25,000 nt of DNA from Prorocentrum cordatum (GCA_963575745.1 CAUYUJ010001359.1:181381-206380), one strand, 5' to 3'; positions 8,861-18,276 are shown, counted from the first letter of the stretch. Notes: generated by a model from the letters alone, not told the origin. Program-made: numbers and translations.

Positions 8861-10100
8861 GCTTAAACCACCATAGATTGAACCAACATGGCACGTGCAG
8901 CATCCAGCAAGGGGCGCCCTGGATAATTCGGACAACATGACGGAAGCCGCGCACCCCCCAACCCCAAAATGGGAGGGGTCGGACATTTCTGAGTTGGGCA
9001 TGACTGGTTTGGTAAGAAGGGAGGACGGGGTCGGGAGCCTCCAGACACACATGATCACAACTTGACGAACTCCTAGCCCTTCGGGAGGGACCTGAATTAC
9101 GAGACCCAAGACATTAGGGATTAGGGATATGAGGTCCTTGTTGCAGAAGCATCAAGCCATACCACCCACGCTCGTTATACCCATTGCCAATACGAGGACC
9201 TATATTAGGCCCCACCTGGATTGTGATACTACGGTTTGGGGCCCGATTCTTCTTAAGTGATGCAACTGGCCTCCCATCCCATCGCAGCCGCGCTGGCCAC
9301 GCTGCTTGGTGTTACCAGGTCGGCCGCGTCAACGGCCGAAACGAATGTAGGCACTACGTGGCACCATGCATCGTCTTGTGATGACCTGTGAGAGACCAGT
9401 CGCCAACGAGCGATCTTACAAAGCGGCCGCTTCAGTGTGTCATGCCGACGCGACGGTGAAAGCAAAACTTCGCAGCGCCACCCGCTGCCGCTGCAAGGCT
9501 CAGAGGCTATCGGCCGCGACCGCCAAGGTCGACGGGCCGCGGCGGTCGCCCGTAAGATCACCCGTACGGCACCAGTGCGGATTGAGGCACAGGCTCGGTG
9601 ACAAGTGGGAACATCGTAGAAATTTTCTCTCTGCGTGGTTGCTCGACGGCCTCCGCGAGTGCCAGCCACTGAAGAGCTAGGCCGTTGCAGGTTTCTGTCC
9701 ATTGTCGCTTCGGGAGGTTTCCGACAAAGGCGGCGCAGGGGCACCGCGTTTTCCATCAAGCGCCGTTCCCACAGGCACCTTTTTCGTGGGCGTGCTGCTG
9801 AAGCTGCTACTCGTATTTTCAACCGCTGCCAGTCGAAGCGGTGAACTTTCACGCGGCACCGCGCATGCATAATTACAATGTACATATGTCAAATTGTCAA
9901 TTTACTCGATGGAACCACTCCAGAATTAGGGTGTTCCACCAACCAACGTGCCCCGCAAGGCTGTACTTCATGGACTGGCCAGACCCAGCCATCCGACGAC
10001 GTGGTCTTTTCGGTGAGCGGCGCCAGAGGCCCCGACTTCCTCTCAAAGGGGCGGTTTTCGTTTTGGAATCATTCTTGATATGGGGGCCGGACTCCCGGAA
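8861..10100. other. no supported gene; unassigned 210-codon minus frame
   Basis: Unique, moderately GC-rich sequence with a short ATTAGGGATTAGGG word at 9113-9127. The longest frame is minus 9253-9885 (210 codons, R/A/S-rich). I see no domain, no splice-bounded exon and no codon preference over competing plus frames (9366-9680, 9635-9844), so I leave it uncalled. Around 9860-9900 there is a small AT-rich patch (ATAATTACAATGTACATATG). Confidence 0.4.
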
Positions 10101-10301
10101 AACAGGAAGACACCAATAACGCTGAGAGGGTGCGCTTTACAGGCGACAGCTTGGGAACATTCGGCGGCGCGTTTCGAAACAGGAGGTAGGCCCCCCCCAA
10201 CACTCGGCGCCGTCGATCAGAACCAGGGGGACTCCCCTCCCCCCGATACCCTCCCTCCCGAACCCTTCTCCCCCCCTCCAATGGGGGGGTTCAACCCCCC
10301 C

Positions 10302-10500
10302 GTCGGCGCCGGCGCCGGCGCCCGCGCTGGCGGCCGCCAGCAGCAACGACGGCGGGGACGCAGCGACGATGACCAGAGAGGGCCCAGGGGGAGAGGGGAG
10401 GGGGGATCCAAACCCCCTCCCCCCGCGCCGGCGCCGACGCCGGCGCTGGCGAGGGCCAGCAGCACCGACGGCGGGGACGCAGCGACGATTACCAGAGAGA
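10302..10500. repeat. 119-bp tandem duplication, GC-rich
   Basis: GACGGCGGGGACGCAGCGAC starts at 10348 and again at 10467, giving a period of 119 bp. The match extends left through CCGGCGC..GCGCTGGCG and right through GAT(G/T)ACCAGAGAG. The two copies differ by about 10 substitutions and small indels in between. Confidence 0.85.
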
Positions 10501-10704
10501 ACCCAGAGGCCGCAGGAAGGACACGCAAATCGTCATATCGAGCCCTCGTCCCCCAGAAGCTACCGAGATGTCCTGAGGAAGATCCGCGAGGCTTCACACA
10601 TGCTCCTCTCGCCCCCGAAACCCTTCTTACGATACCTCAAGAGGCATCTTCCATTAGAACTCTGACCCAAAGCCAAAACACGGTGGCGGGAAAAGCCAAA
10701 GGCC

Positions 10705-12060
10705 CCACCACCACCACAAAACACAACACCACCACCACCACAGCCACCACCACCAACACAACCATCACAACCATCACATCCCACCACCACCACAACCACA
10801 CCATCACCACAAACTACAACACCACCACCACCAAAAACGTCACCGCCACCAGCACAACCACAACCCACCACAAGCCACCACAACCACCACCACCACCAAC
10901 ACAAACCACCACACCATTATCACCACAATCACCACCACCGCCACAACTACAACCATCACCACAACCCACCACCACAAACCACCAAACCACCACCACCACA
11001 ATCACCACCACAACCACCACCCACCACCCACCAACCACCACCACCACCACCAGCGCCGCTACCAGCACCCCCACCACCAACAACACCACAGCCCACCACC
11101 ACCACCACCACAAACCACCACGCCACCACCACCACAGCCACCACCACCACCACTACCACCACCACCACCTCAACCCACCACCACACCACCACTACCACCA
11201 CCACCACCACCCACCACCACCAGAAACCACACTACCACAACCACCATCACCACCGCCACCACCATCACAGCCGCAACCACCACCACCACAAGCCACCACC
11301 ACACCACCACCAAACCACCACTACCACCACCAACACCACCCACCACCAAAAACCACGACCACCACAACAAACCACCACACCAGCACCACGACAACCACCA
11401 CCACCACAACCACCACCACCGCCACCACCACCACCACCACAAACCACCAACACAACCACCACCACCACCACCTCAACCCACCACCACACCACCACTACCA
11501 CCACCACCACCACCACCACCACCCACCACCACCAGAAACCACACTACCACAACCACCATCACCACCGCCACCACCACCACAGCCGCAACCACAATCACCA
11601 CAAGCCACCACCACACCACCACCAAACCACCACTACCACCACCACCACCACCACCACCACCCACCACCACAAACCACGACCACCCCAACAAACCACCACA
11701 CCAGCACCACGAAAACCACCACCACCACAACCACCACCACCGCCACCACCACCACCACCACCACAAACCACCAACACAAACCACCACCACAACCACCACG
11801 ACAAACCACCACACCACCACCGCCACCACCGCCACCACCACCACCACCACCTTCACCCACCACCACCACCATCACAACAACCACCACAATCAGAAACCAC
11901 CGCACCACCACCACCGCCGCCACCACCACCACGACCACCACCACAACCTGCCACCACAACTAGCACAACAACCAGGACAACAACCACCACCGACCACACA
12001 CACCACCACCACCGCCACCACCACCGCCACAACTTCCACCACCCCGACTACTACCACCTC
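10705..12060. repeat. 1.35-kb interrupted CCA/CAC satellite with ~310-bp higher-order units
   Basis: The plus strand is almost only A and C (CCA triplets broken by CAA, ACC, CAT, CTA). Landmarks recur: CCTCAACCC at 11168 and 11471, CAGAAACCAC at 11221 and 11533, CAGCACCACG at 11381 and 11702, giving offsets of 303, 312 and 321 bp. A segment of about 310-320 bp is therefore duplicated in tandem, with added triplets. The plus frame 10080-11963 (T/H/P) and several minus frames (V/W/G) stay open because the triplet lacks stops; they are not genes. Confidence 0.9.
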
Positions 12061-13500
12061 AGACACCGACGCAGGCACCGGCCCGAGGAGAGAGAGAGAG
12101 AGAGGAATAGGGGAGGAGGGGGAGGGTGGTCCGGTTCCACCCCCCCCCTCTCCAAGCGACCACAGAACGCGCTCTGTCATACCGTTGCTCCCCGGACCTT
12201 CCCTGGGGTGCAATCTGAAAAGAGGTTCGAAGCGAATCCAGCCGTGGTGACGAGAGCCTCCGCGTAGGCCCAGTCAAGGCGAAAGCGAGAGAAGGGTAGC
12301 TGTGTTGGCACCCTTTCCTCCTCTGAGGAATCAGGCACGCCAGTGCAGAAATCAAAGGAAAAGGCGCCAGCCGAAGGAAAACCACAATCGGAGCTGGCCC
12401 AAGAGAACATCCCTCAAACAAACACACGAGGCCCTCCGCCGGTCAAGACACACAGAACATCCGAGCGTACCCACACACCCCAGGACGCACAAGAACGCCC
12501 AACAAACATGAGAAGAACATCTAACATCGACCGCGGTCCGACGGGGTCCGACTGTAACCCCCCAAAGAAAACGTCGGCGACCTGGGGGGTGAGAGCGACG
12601 CGCGGCCGCCTCGGGAGCTGCCGCTGGCGACCGCCCCCTCCTCTCCCCCGCTCGCCTCCCCTCTCCTCCCAAGCTGGCGCCCTGCACGGTGGTGGAAGCC
12701 CCTCTCCACTGGGCCGGGGAAAGAGAAAACGGAACAAACACAAACGCTCGTGGCTCCGCGCGGATTTGCTGGATCGAAGCTGGGTCCCCCTGGAGGCGCC
12801 GGAGGCGCCGCCCCTGGCAGGGAGGAGAATCCAGCGCCGATCCCCGAAAGTTTTCGTTGATGCAGTTGTTTCCTCATTGATTCAGTTTTATGAGAGGAAG
12901 CTGGCTATTTTCATCATCTCGGAGAGGATATGAGGCAACTCCCAGGAGGTCTTCGTCGGAACCACCAAAGGTGATGGAGCAAGATCAAGCGGCCGTTGAG
13001 CCGTACAATGCCGGATCACGCCCACGACTAAGCCCGATTGAACGGGACTCTGTGGAATTCAGCGGAATTGAACGGGATATGCCCAATTCGGCGTGGTTTC
13101 CTGGGGAAACGAGTCATCCTGAATCGTTTTCTTACAGTCTCGGAGCCCGCGCCCCCGGGATGCCAAGAACGGCGAAGCACCTCAGGACCCGTTTCCCTCA
13201 GGACCCCACTCCCCCATGGCGAATATTGGCGGCCGCGGACATACCAGCGCCGGTGCTGAGTGTAACCTCCCAGGATTTGCATCCGAAACGAAGGGAAAAA
13301 ACGACAAATCGAGAATCTCTGCGATCAGGCGGCTCTGGACGATGTCTTGGGCGCCGCGGCCTTCTTGGAGCGTTCCGGAACATTCTGGAACGGAATTGTA
13401 CTCGTCCTAGCCCCGCCCGAGTAAATCTATCAAATTGGGGATGACGCCCAATCCGCTCAAAATCCGCCGACCCCTTGGGGTTCATCGGCGTGTGAGATCT
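12061..13500. other. GC-rich stretch without a supported gene
   Basis: It starts with a short GA run (12085-12105) and G/C-rich words. Plus frames 12343-12933 (196 codons) and 12890-13444 (184 codons) are open but show no domain; the first has a K/E/P-rich stretch that could be a fragment. A short direct repeat, (G/A)ATTGAACGGGA, occurs near 13037 and 13066. A pair of AACATTCTGGAACG-like words lies at 13370-13395. Confidence 0.4.
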
Positions 13501-13539
13501 TCCCCCTCCCTAAACCCCTCCCCCCAGAGGATCCATAGA

Positions 13540-13800
13540 TCCCAAAACGGGATCTGCAATGCAAATGCATGTTAATCATAGCATGTAAAAACTCCGGGAT
13601 CTATCGTGTTATAATAAAACCAAACGGGATATGCTCTGTAAGTACATTTTAAGCATACCATGTAAACACCATCGTGTTACCATGTGGCCAACGCAACATG
13701 TTATGATGTGTAGATTGTGGCACAACTTATGCGTTTATTGGTTTCACCTTGTATATGTTCAAAAGAACCCCTAAGTACAAGCACTGTTTGGGGAAATATG
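13540..13800. repeat. AT-rich island with a degenerate ~70-bp direct duplication
   Basis: About 260 bp are clearly AT-richer than all neighbours. CGGGAT(C/A)TGC at 13548 and 13625, GCAT(A/G)(C/G)CATGTAAA segments, and TCGTGTTA at 13604 and 13672 show a diverged tandem duplication with offsets of 77 and 68 bp. It ends about 30 bp before the GGA-rich 5' flank of gene A. It may be a promoter-proximal or replication-related element, but nothing proves that. Confidence 0.6.
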
Positions 13801-13927
13801 ATAAAGAGGAGGGAATTCATGCTGTGCCGTAGCTCCTGAGTAGACTCAGGCAATACTGGCCGTCATTCAAAGCGGGGTTTCTCTCGGAACAGCAGGGAAG
13901 CCCCTGGCGCGGGGCATACGGGTAGGA

Positions 13928-14090
13928 TCGAGGAGGAGGAGGAGGAAGAGGAGAGAAGAGAAGGAGGACGAGGAGGGGGAAAGGGGAGGGAGGGGGGCGA
14001 GACGGGAGAGCAACATGAGGAGGAGGAGGAGGAGGAGGAGGAGGAGGAGGAGGAGGGGGAGGAAGAGAAGGGGGACGAGGAGGGGGATGG
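13928..14090. repeat. (GGA)n microsatellite upstream of gene A
   Basis: Purine-rich GGA/GAG repeats with GGGGA blocks, up to the pyrimidine-rich CTTTCGCCGCCGCCGCTG that precedes the acceptor of gene A. Long frames through it on both strands are artefacts. Confidence 0.9.
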
Positions 14091-14134
14091 GAGACGTTTC
14101 CCGCTGCGGCCGCTTTCGCCGCCGCCGCTGTCGC

Positions 14135-14148
14135 AGCCATTTTGGCTC
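14135..14148 (+). promoter_or_regulatory. relict dinoflagellate spliced leader at a trans-splice acceptor
   Basis: AGCCATTTTGGCTC is identical to 14 bases of the 22-nt dinoflagellate spliced leader (which ends GTAGCCATTTTGGCTCAAG). It follows the pyrimidine-rich CTTTCGCCGCCGCCGCTGTCGC, and its own AG can serve as a splice acceptor. The ATG of gene A comes 4 bp after it. Known biology: spliced-leader mRNAs that are reverse transcribed and reinserted keep a leader relict starting CCATTTTGG, because the AG inside the leader is reused as acceptor. Inference: gene A descends from such a retrocopy. Confidence 0.8.
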
Positions 14149-14152
14149 TGGC

Positions 14153-15698
14153 ATGGTCATCGAGTGGGGCAACGTGCCTGCGAGAGGCGCGTGGGCCACA
14201 CCCATCGGCAGATTCATCACGAAGGGCAAGGGGCGCGGCATGGCGACCCAGCCAGATGGCACCTGGGCGGACACGGCCACGTTCGACTCGGCGCCGGGGG
14301 CGGAGGAGCTCACGTCCTCTGACGTGGCCGCCGTGGCGGCGGCGGTGGCGGCGCGCCCCAGTGGCGGTTGGCCTCGCGCTTCCAGCGACGGCGGCGGCAG
14401 TGCGCCAGCCAGCGGCGGCGGCGACGGCGCGCCAGCCAGCGGCGGCGGCGAGGGCACGACAGCCATCGGCGACGGCGGTGCGCCAGCCTCGCTGTCCGCG
14501 GCGGTCGAGGGGTCGGACGGCTCGGACACGGAGCCCTTGATGGCAGGCACGCCGATGCCGCCCAGGTCCGATGCGGCCGAGGTCGTGACGGTTTCCGACG
14601 ATTCGCCAGTTGGCATGGGGCCAGTATACCCGGAAGGCGGCTACGGGCAGGCGGAGGCGAGCCAGATCGAGCGCGACGCAGGAGTTCGAGGCGAGTCCCC
14701 GCTGACTCCAATCCGCCAGGGCATCGTCGACAGCCTCCAGGATTACGAGAAGGAGAAGCAGATGGATGAGCAGGACGACTTGGAGCTCGCGGAAGGGCTC
14801 GCGCTGTCGAAGAACGATGCGCTGCGCAAGGGCATCGACGTCGACGACGAGCAATGCCCCATGTCGTCGCCCTCCGACTTGCTGCACGGCGCCTTGCCGC
14901 CACGCGCCAGGTCGGCGGCGGCGTCGGGCCCGAAGAGGCAGAAGGTTGGGGCGGCGCCGATCTCTCCGAACAGCGTTTCGGGAGCGTCGGCTGCTTCGAC
15001 GGTGCCCTTCTCGGAAGATGCATTCGCACACGATCGCGAGCATCCAGGAGCGCCAGGTGTTCGTCCAGGAGCGCCAGGTGATCCTCGACAGAAGGCCCGA
15101 GATCTGGGCCAATTTCATTCGCAAGTTCATGCGCGCATGAACTTGCGAATGAATCCAACTCTGGACCAGGATGAGGTTGATGGTGGAGGATGAAGCGTGA
15201 GGTGCGGGAGAGGAAGAGGAGGGGGAGGAGGAGGAGGAGGAGGAGGAGGAGGAGGAGGAGGAGGAGGAGGAGCAGGACGAGGAGGAGGATGAGGAAAAGG
15301 AGGAGGAGGAGGAACACGAAGAGTTTGAGCAGGAGGAGGGGAGGCGAAGGGATCGGAAATAGGAGGGGGGAAGGGCGGAGGTATGGAATGGGCGGCGCCG
15401 GTATCGGGTGCGAGAATCGCGGGAATAGGGGTGAACGAGGAGGAGCAGGAGAAGAATGAGGAACGAGTGCGAGTAATGACGAGGACATGCACGGAGAAAT
15501 GCGAGAGGCGAGGATGGCGAGGATGACCAGATGACGAGGATGACGAGGATGACGAGGACGACGAGGATGACGAGGATGGCGAGGGAGTGCCACCCCCCAC
15601 CCGAATGCCCACAGGCCCCGCTCGAGACGCCGCTGAAGGGAGCGCGGAGGGCGGCCTACGCCAAGACGAACACCCTCTTCGAGAAAGTGCAGGACTGA
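14153..15698 (+). CDS. gene A: unknown protein, two exons, one frameshift
   Basis: Starts at the ATG 4 bp after the relict spliced leader (MVIEWGNVPARGAWATPIGR). Exon 1 runs to about 15107, exon 2 is 15615-15698 (APLETPLKGARRAAY to FEKVQD, stop). The intron has a GC donor (TGG|GCC) and a CAG|GCC acceptor and holds a 40-bp palindrome, GGA and GAC repeats. The middle is low-complexity (G, A, S, P), followed by an acidic helix DDLELAEGLALSKND that loosely resembles a ubiquitin-interacting motif but lacks its central Ala. Near 15025-15035 the G/C-rich third position moves from one frame to the next (reading IASIQERQVFVQERQVILDR after the shift), as if two bases of an AC repeat (GCACACGAT) were lost. 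Length would be about 345 residues. Function unknown; a clean but codon-poor alternative without frameshift uses a GC donor at 15095. Confidence 0.65.
15114..15153. repeat. 40-bp perfect palindrome in the intron of gene A
   Basis: Arms TTCATTCGCAAGTTCATGCG and its exact complement meet without spacer; there is no mismatch over 40 bp. It starts 6 bp inside the predicted intron (GC donor at 15108). It shares half-sites with the hairpins at 18359, 20865 and 22082. Confidence 0.95.
15205..15595. repeat. purine microsatellites (GGA, then GAC/GAT) in the intron of gene A
   Basis: (GGA)n from about 15215 to 15330, less regular GA-rich sequence, then GAC-GAG-GAT triplets from 15530 to 15590. All of it lies inside the intron predicted between 15107 and 15615. 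The minus frames 14310-15842 and 15127-15735 are artefacts of this composition. Confidence 0.85.
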
Positions 15699-15909
15699 CC
15701 ACCATTTCGTTTTTTTTGGCTGCCGCTGTTGCCATCGTCGCCGTTGGTCGTCGCCGTCCACTTCCTCCATCTCGTCTGCAATGCCCTCCGTGCTGCTGTC
15801 GCTGCTGCTGCTGCTCCTCCTCCTCCTCCTCCTCCTCTTCATCCTCCGTTATCCCACCCTCCTCCTGATCTCCTCGAGCTTCCCCTGCCTCGATGCTCTA
15901 ACTCCGCAG
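15699..15909. other. intergenic: T run, CTG/CTC repeats and acceptor region of gene E
   Basis: After the stop of gene A comes TTTCGTTTTTTTTGGC, then GTCGCCGT words, a CTGCTGCTC/CTC microsatellite (15795-15845) and the pyrimidine-rich stretch CCCCTGCCTCGATGCTCTAACTCCGCAG. Its CTAAC is a good branch-point match 8-12 nt before the AG at 15908-15909, so a trans- or cis-splice acceptor for gene E is likely here. Confidence 0.5.
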
Positions 15910-15951
15910 CAGCACTGGCGCGAGCCATACGGACGGTCGGCCACAGCTATC

Positions 15952-16638
15952 ATGTCCAGCAATGCCGAGCGATTACCCGCGGTGTGGATGTTCCACATCA
16001 CCAAGGCGCGTATAGAGAGATGGGCATTCCCACATTTTCCCCCCCTCTCTCTCTCTCTCCCTCTCTCTCCCTATCTTCCTCCGTACTCCCTCCCTCCCTC
16101 ACTCCGTCCCTGTCTCATCGCCTCCAACCCCTCCTCGCCCTGGCCACATCATGTCAGCCGCCAGGCTGACCAGATCGCATACTCGACGCCCCTTGCCCAC
16201 GAGGCGGAGCTAGACAGGGGTGAGCTTGAAAAGCGCGCTAAGCTGATTAGGGCAACTCGCCAGATAATGGAGGACGCCTGCATTGACTCCCTGCGCAAAC
16301 CATTGAGAAAGGAGCGCTGGACAACCCTGGGCCCTGAGATGCAAACATGTGTTCCCTCCCCCCAGCCTGGCCGGTTTCCAACCCGCGGGATTCTTGGCCG
16401 CCAGGATGCGCTGACCCTCGTGGCAGAGCACTACGAGAGCAAGTGGAAACTCGCAGGCGCAATGAAAGGCTGGGTAGAAGACACTGGCAAGAGTCTGAGG
16501 AACATGCTCCGCCACGCGAACCAGGCCATATGCAAGACCGTTGTTGGGCGAACGTACCTCGGGGGAAGGGGAAGGGGGGCCTCGATGGGGGGTAAACGGC
16601 GCGGCGCCAGCCTTCTCTGCATAGCACCCGCCAACTAG
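15952..16638 (+). CDS. gene E: unknown protein, two exons, end uncertain
   Basis: Exon 1 (from the acceptor at 15910; first ATG 15952, MSSNAERLPAVWMFHITK) ends at AAG|GC (16005). The intron is CT-rich (CT microsatellite at 16046-16070). Exon 2 starts at CAG|GCT (16165) in the same phase: ADQIAYSTPLAHEAELDRG, then the basic, helical ELEKRAKLIRATRQIMEDA and ALTLVAEHYESKWKLAG. The frame closes with TAG at 16636-16638 after a G/R-rich tail that may be read-through past a further donor. Another good open stretch in the same frame, 16658-16790 (VADPRKYIWGRVFLLDGETP), follows an acceptor CTGCAG|GC, so gene E may continue there and even join gene B. I recognise no domain. The matching GC donor and AG|GC acceptor with conserved phase are the best evidence. 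Confidence 0.5.
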   Translation: MSSNAERLPAVWMFHITKARIERWAFPHFPPLSLSLPLSPYLPPYSLPPSLRPCLIASNPSSPWPHHVSRQADQIAYSTPLAHEAELDRGELEKRAKLIRATRQIMEDACIDSLRKPLRKERWTTLGPEMQTCVPSPQPGRFPTRGILGRQDALTLVAEHYESKWKLAGAMKGWVEDTGKSLRNMLRHANQAICKTVVGRTYLGGRGRGASMGGKRRGASLLCIAPAN

Positions 16639-16657
16639 AAACTGGGGTATCCTGCAG

Positions 16658-16790
16658 GCGGGGTGGGGGCATCGATCGAGGCCGCGAGCTCGAGCGGGGT
16701 TGGAATCGTTGCCGATCCCAGGAAGTACATCTGGGGCAGAGTATTCTTGCTCGACGGCGAGACTCCAGAGGATCGCCGCATTCCCAATCC
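16658..16790 (+). CDS. probable exon between genes E and B
   Basis: About 44 codons with G/C-rich third positions (GVGASIEAASSSGVGIV, ADPRKYIWGRVFLLDGETPE, DRRIP) bounded on the left by CTGCAG|GC at 16656-16657. The right end lies before the pyrimidine tract CTCGCTCTTTTTTTGTTCTC. It is in the same reading frame as gene B, so it may be an internal exon of one E+B gene. Function unknown. Confidence 0.35.
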
Positions 16791-16799
16791 ACCCTCACT

Positions 16800-16838
16800 C
16801 ACACTCGCTCTTTTTTTGTTCTCCAGCATTCTGCTCTC
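16800..16838 (+). promoter_or_regulatory. strong splice acceptor before gene B, with leader-like sequence after it
   Basis: CTCGCTCTTTTTTTGTTCTCCAG is the best pyrimidine tract and AG in the plus strand of this window. The bases after the AG, CATTCTGCTC, resemble the relict spliced leader CCATTTTGGCTC with two single-base losses and one change. A second AG lies at 16863-16864. It could be a trans-splice site (gene B starts here) or a cis acceptor (B continues from E). Confidence 0.45.
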
Positions 16839-18276
16839 GGCTTCGGCGGCCCACATATCACCAGGACGTCATGGCGCCGCGGCAGCGTCGGAGTCGCAGG
16901 CGGTATCGGAGCCGAGCGCCAAGAAGCAGACGAAAAAGGGCGGCAAGGGCCTCAACGTGATCGAGACCAGGGATGGCTGGAAGTTTGGCTTCAACGCTCC
17001 GATGCAGGCAGAGGGCACCGCAACTGGCACGCATTCATCTATCGGATTCCCGACCGACAGCGATTTCGATTCCGAAACTCGCGATGCGGTTTTCGAGGTC
17101 GAGTCGCGATTCGAATGGATTTCGAACGAGCGAGATCGAGCCGAATCCTGGGGATCTGGGGTAAGTCCGATCGATGCTAATGCAATGCCAGTTGCGTTGT
17201 CCACTCAGTCGGCGTGGAAGTACAAGGACGGGGGCCCAGAGATACCAGAGTTCAGGCTGGCAGAGGCCAAAGTGGGCGTTGATAATTTAGTGGCGCAGTG
17301 GGCCGATGGCGTGATTTGGGAGGTGCCAGACACAGATGCCATCGCTACCGAGAAGAAGAAGTCACCGAGCCTGCACTGGAAAGGCAACGGCAAGGATGAC
17401 GACGAGATCTCCGTCAAGCTGGCGAAGAAGAAATCGGAGAGTTGGGTCACGATTTGGCAGAACACAGCCCACATACTACAACTTGGCGGGTGGAAAGAGG
17501 GCAAGTTCGAAGACGCCAAAGCGCTGGTAGTCTCCTTGGGCCAGAAGTTCGCGAAGGGCGAGGTGGACAAGCCGGGCATGGAGCTGGAGAAGTTCAAATG
17601 GCTCCAGTTGCACGGCGCGGAGGCGGCGGCCAAGGCAGCGGAGAAGATCGCAAAGAAAGCCACCGAGGGCAAGCCTGCTGCTGCGGATATTGACAAGTTT
17701 GCCCGCGCGACGCCAGGCGGCGGCGGGCGTGGCAAAGGCCGCGGCCGCGGCAGGGGAAAAGCTAAAGCTGTCGAGGACGACGACGACAACAGCGAGGTCC
17801 CCGAGGACCCACCAAAGGAGGGCAAAGGAGATGGTGAAGATGACGAGGAAGAGGACGCCGCTGATGAGGCGGCGGCGGAGGAGGCTGAGGAGGATGACGA
17901 GGAGGCTGAGGATGAGATCGAAGAGGAGACGGCACAGCCAGCAGATGGCCTTGACGACGAGGCTGCGGGGAAGAAGCCCGCGGGCAACCGCGCGAAGAAG
18001 AAGCCGTCCTCTGCCGCTGAGGCAGAGGTTGCTCCAGCTACTCCGAAGGCGAAAGCGGCGAAGGTGGCCTCGCCCGCGAAGAGTCCGACACCCGGGGATG
18101 ATATGAAGAGGCCAGCGGCCGCTGGGTCGCCCGTGAGTGTGCCACCGCCGAAGCCTAAGGCCAAGGCGAGCCCGAAGGAGGCCGCAGAGCCGGTCTCCCC
18201 ACACCCGAAAGCGGCCAGCTCGGGAGGCAAGCTCGGCATCTCCGCTCCACCGATCGAGTCGGACTCAGAGTTCTAA
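16827..18276 (+). CDS. gene B: acidic/basic, RG-rich, probably nuclear protein
   Basis: A clean frame of about 450 codons ends at TAA 18274-18276. The N-terminal half is a globular part of unknown family (ETRDGWKFGFNA; FEWISNERDRAESW; WKYKDGGPEIPEF; WADGVIWEVPD; WVTIWQNTAHILQLGGWKEG). Next comes an Ala/Lys-rich helix, an RG box GGGGRGKGRGRGRGKAKA (about 17715-17765), a long D/E tract (17770-17935), and a K/A/P tail with SPAKSPTPGDD and MKRPAAA, ending PPIESDSEF. RG boxes and K/A/P tails bind nucleic acid, and acidic tracts are typical of chromatin or RNP factors; the nuclear role is inference. A 48-nt GT-AG intron is likely at 17161-17208. The start is unsettled: the Kozak-like ATG at 16871 is one base out of frame, which means a lost base near 16886, or else the frame enters from an upstream exon. 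Confidence 0.65.
17161..17208 (+). other. 48-nt in-frame GT-AG intron in gene B
   Basis: It begins GTAAGTCC (perfect donor), contains TGCTAATG as branch-point-like sequence and ends TTGTCCACTCAG. It is phase 0, a multiple of three and free of stops, so retention only adds 16 residues (VSPIDANAMPVALSTQ), whose composition differs from the flanks. Confidence 0.6.

Noticed and set aside
9113-9127. ATTAGGGATTAGGG as a telomere-like repeat
   Set aside because: Only two copies, and not the TTTAGGG unit expected for dinoflagellates.
9253-9885. 210-codon minus-strand frame as a gene
   Set aside because: No recognisable motif, competing plus frames of similar length, and no splice or codon evidence. 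Left as unassigned.
10080-11963. 627-codon plus-strand frame, Thr/His/Pro-rich
   Set aside because: It is open only because CCA/CAC triplets contain no stop. Several other frames on both strands are open for the same reason, and there is no domain or codon bias.
13833-13921. Possible upstream exon of gene A reading LLSRLRQYWPSFKAGF, with a GT donor that would join in phase to 14137
   Set aside because: The relict spliced leader at 14135 and the ATG at 14153 explain the 5' end of gene A better. The phase match has a one-in-three chance. It could still be an exon of an upstream gene.
15009-15024. 16-nt GT...AG segment whose removal would restore the frame of gene A
   Set aside because: Introns this short are known from some ciliates but not expected in dinoflagellates; loss of two bases in the adjacent AC repeat is simpler.
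14310-15842. 510-codon minus-strand frame
   Set aside because: It runs through GGA microsatellite (read as L/S/P) and antisense to gene A. Composition alone explains it.
17205-18239. 344-codon minus-strand frame, Ser/Ala-rich
   Set aside because: It is the mirror of gene B: a GC3-rich coding strand leaves the antisense frame open. It has no domain and no start context.
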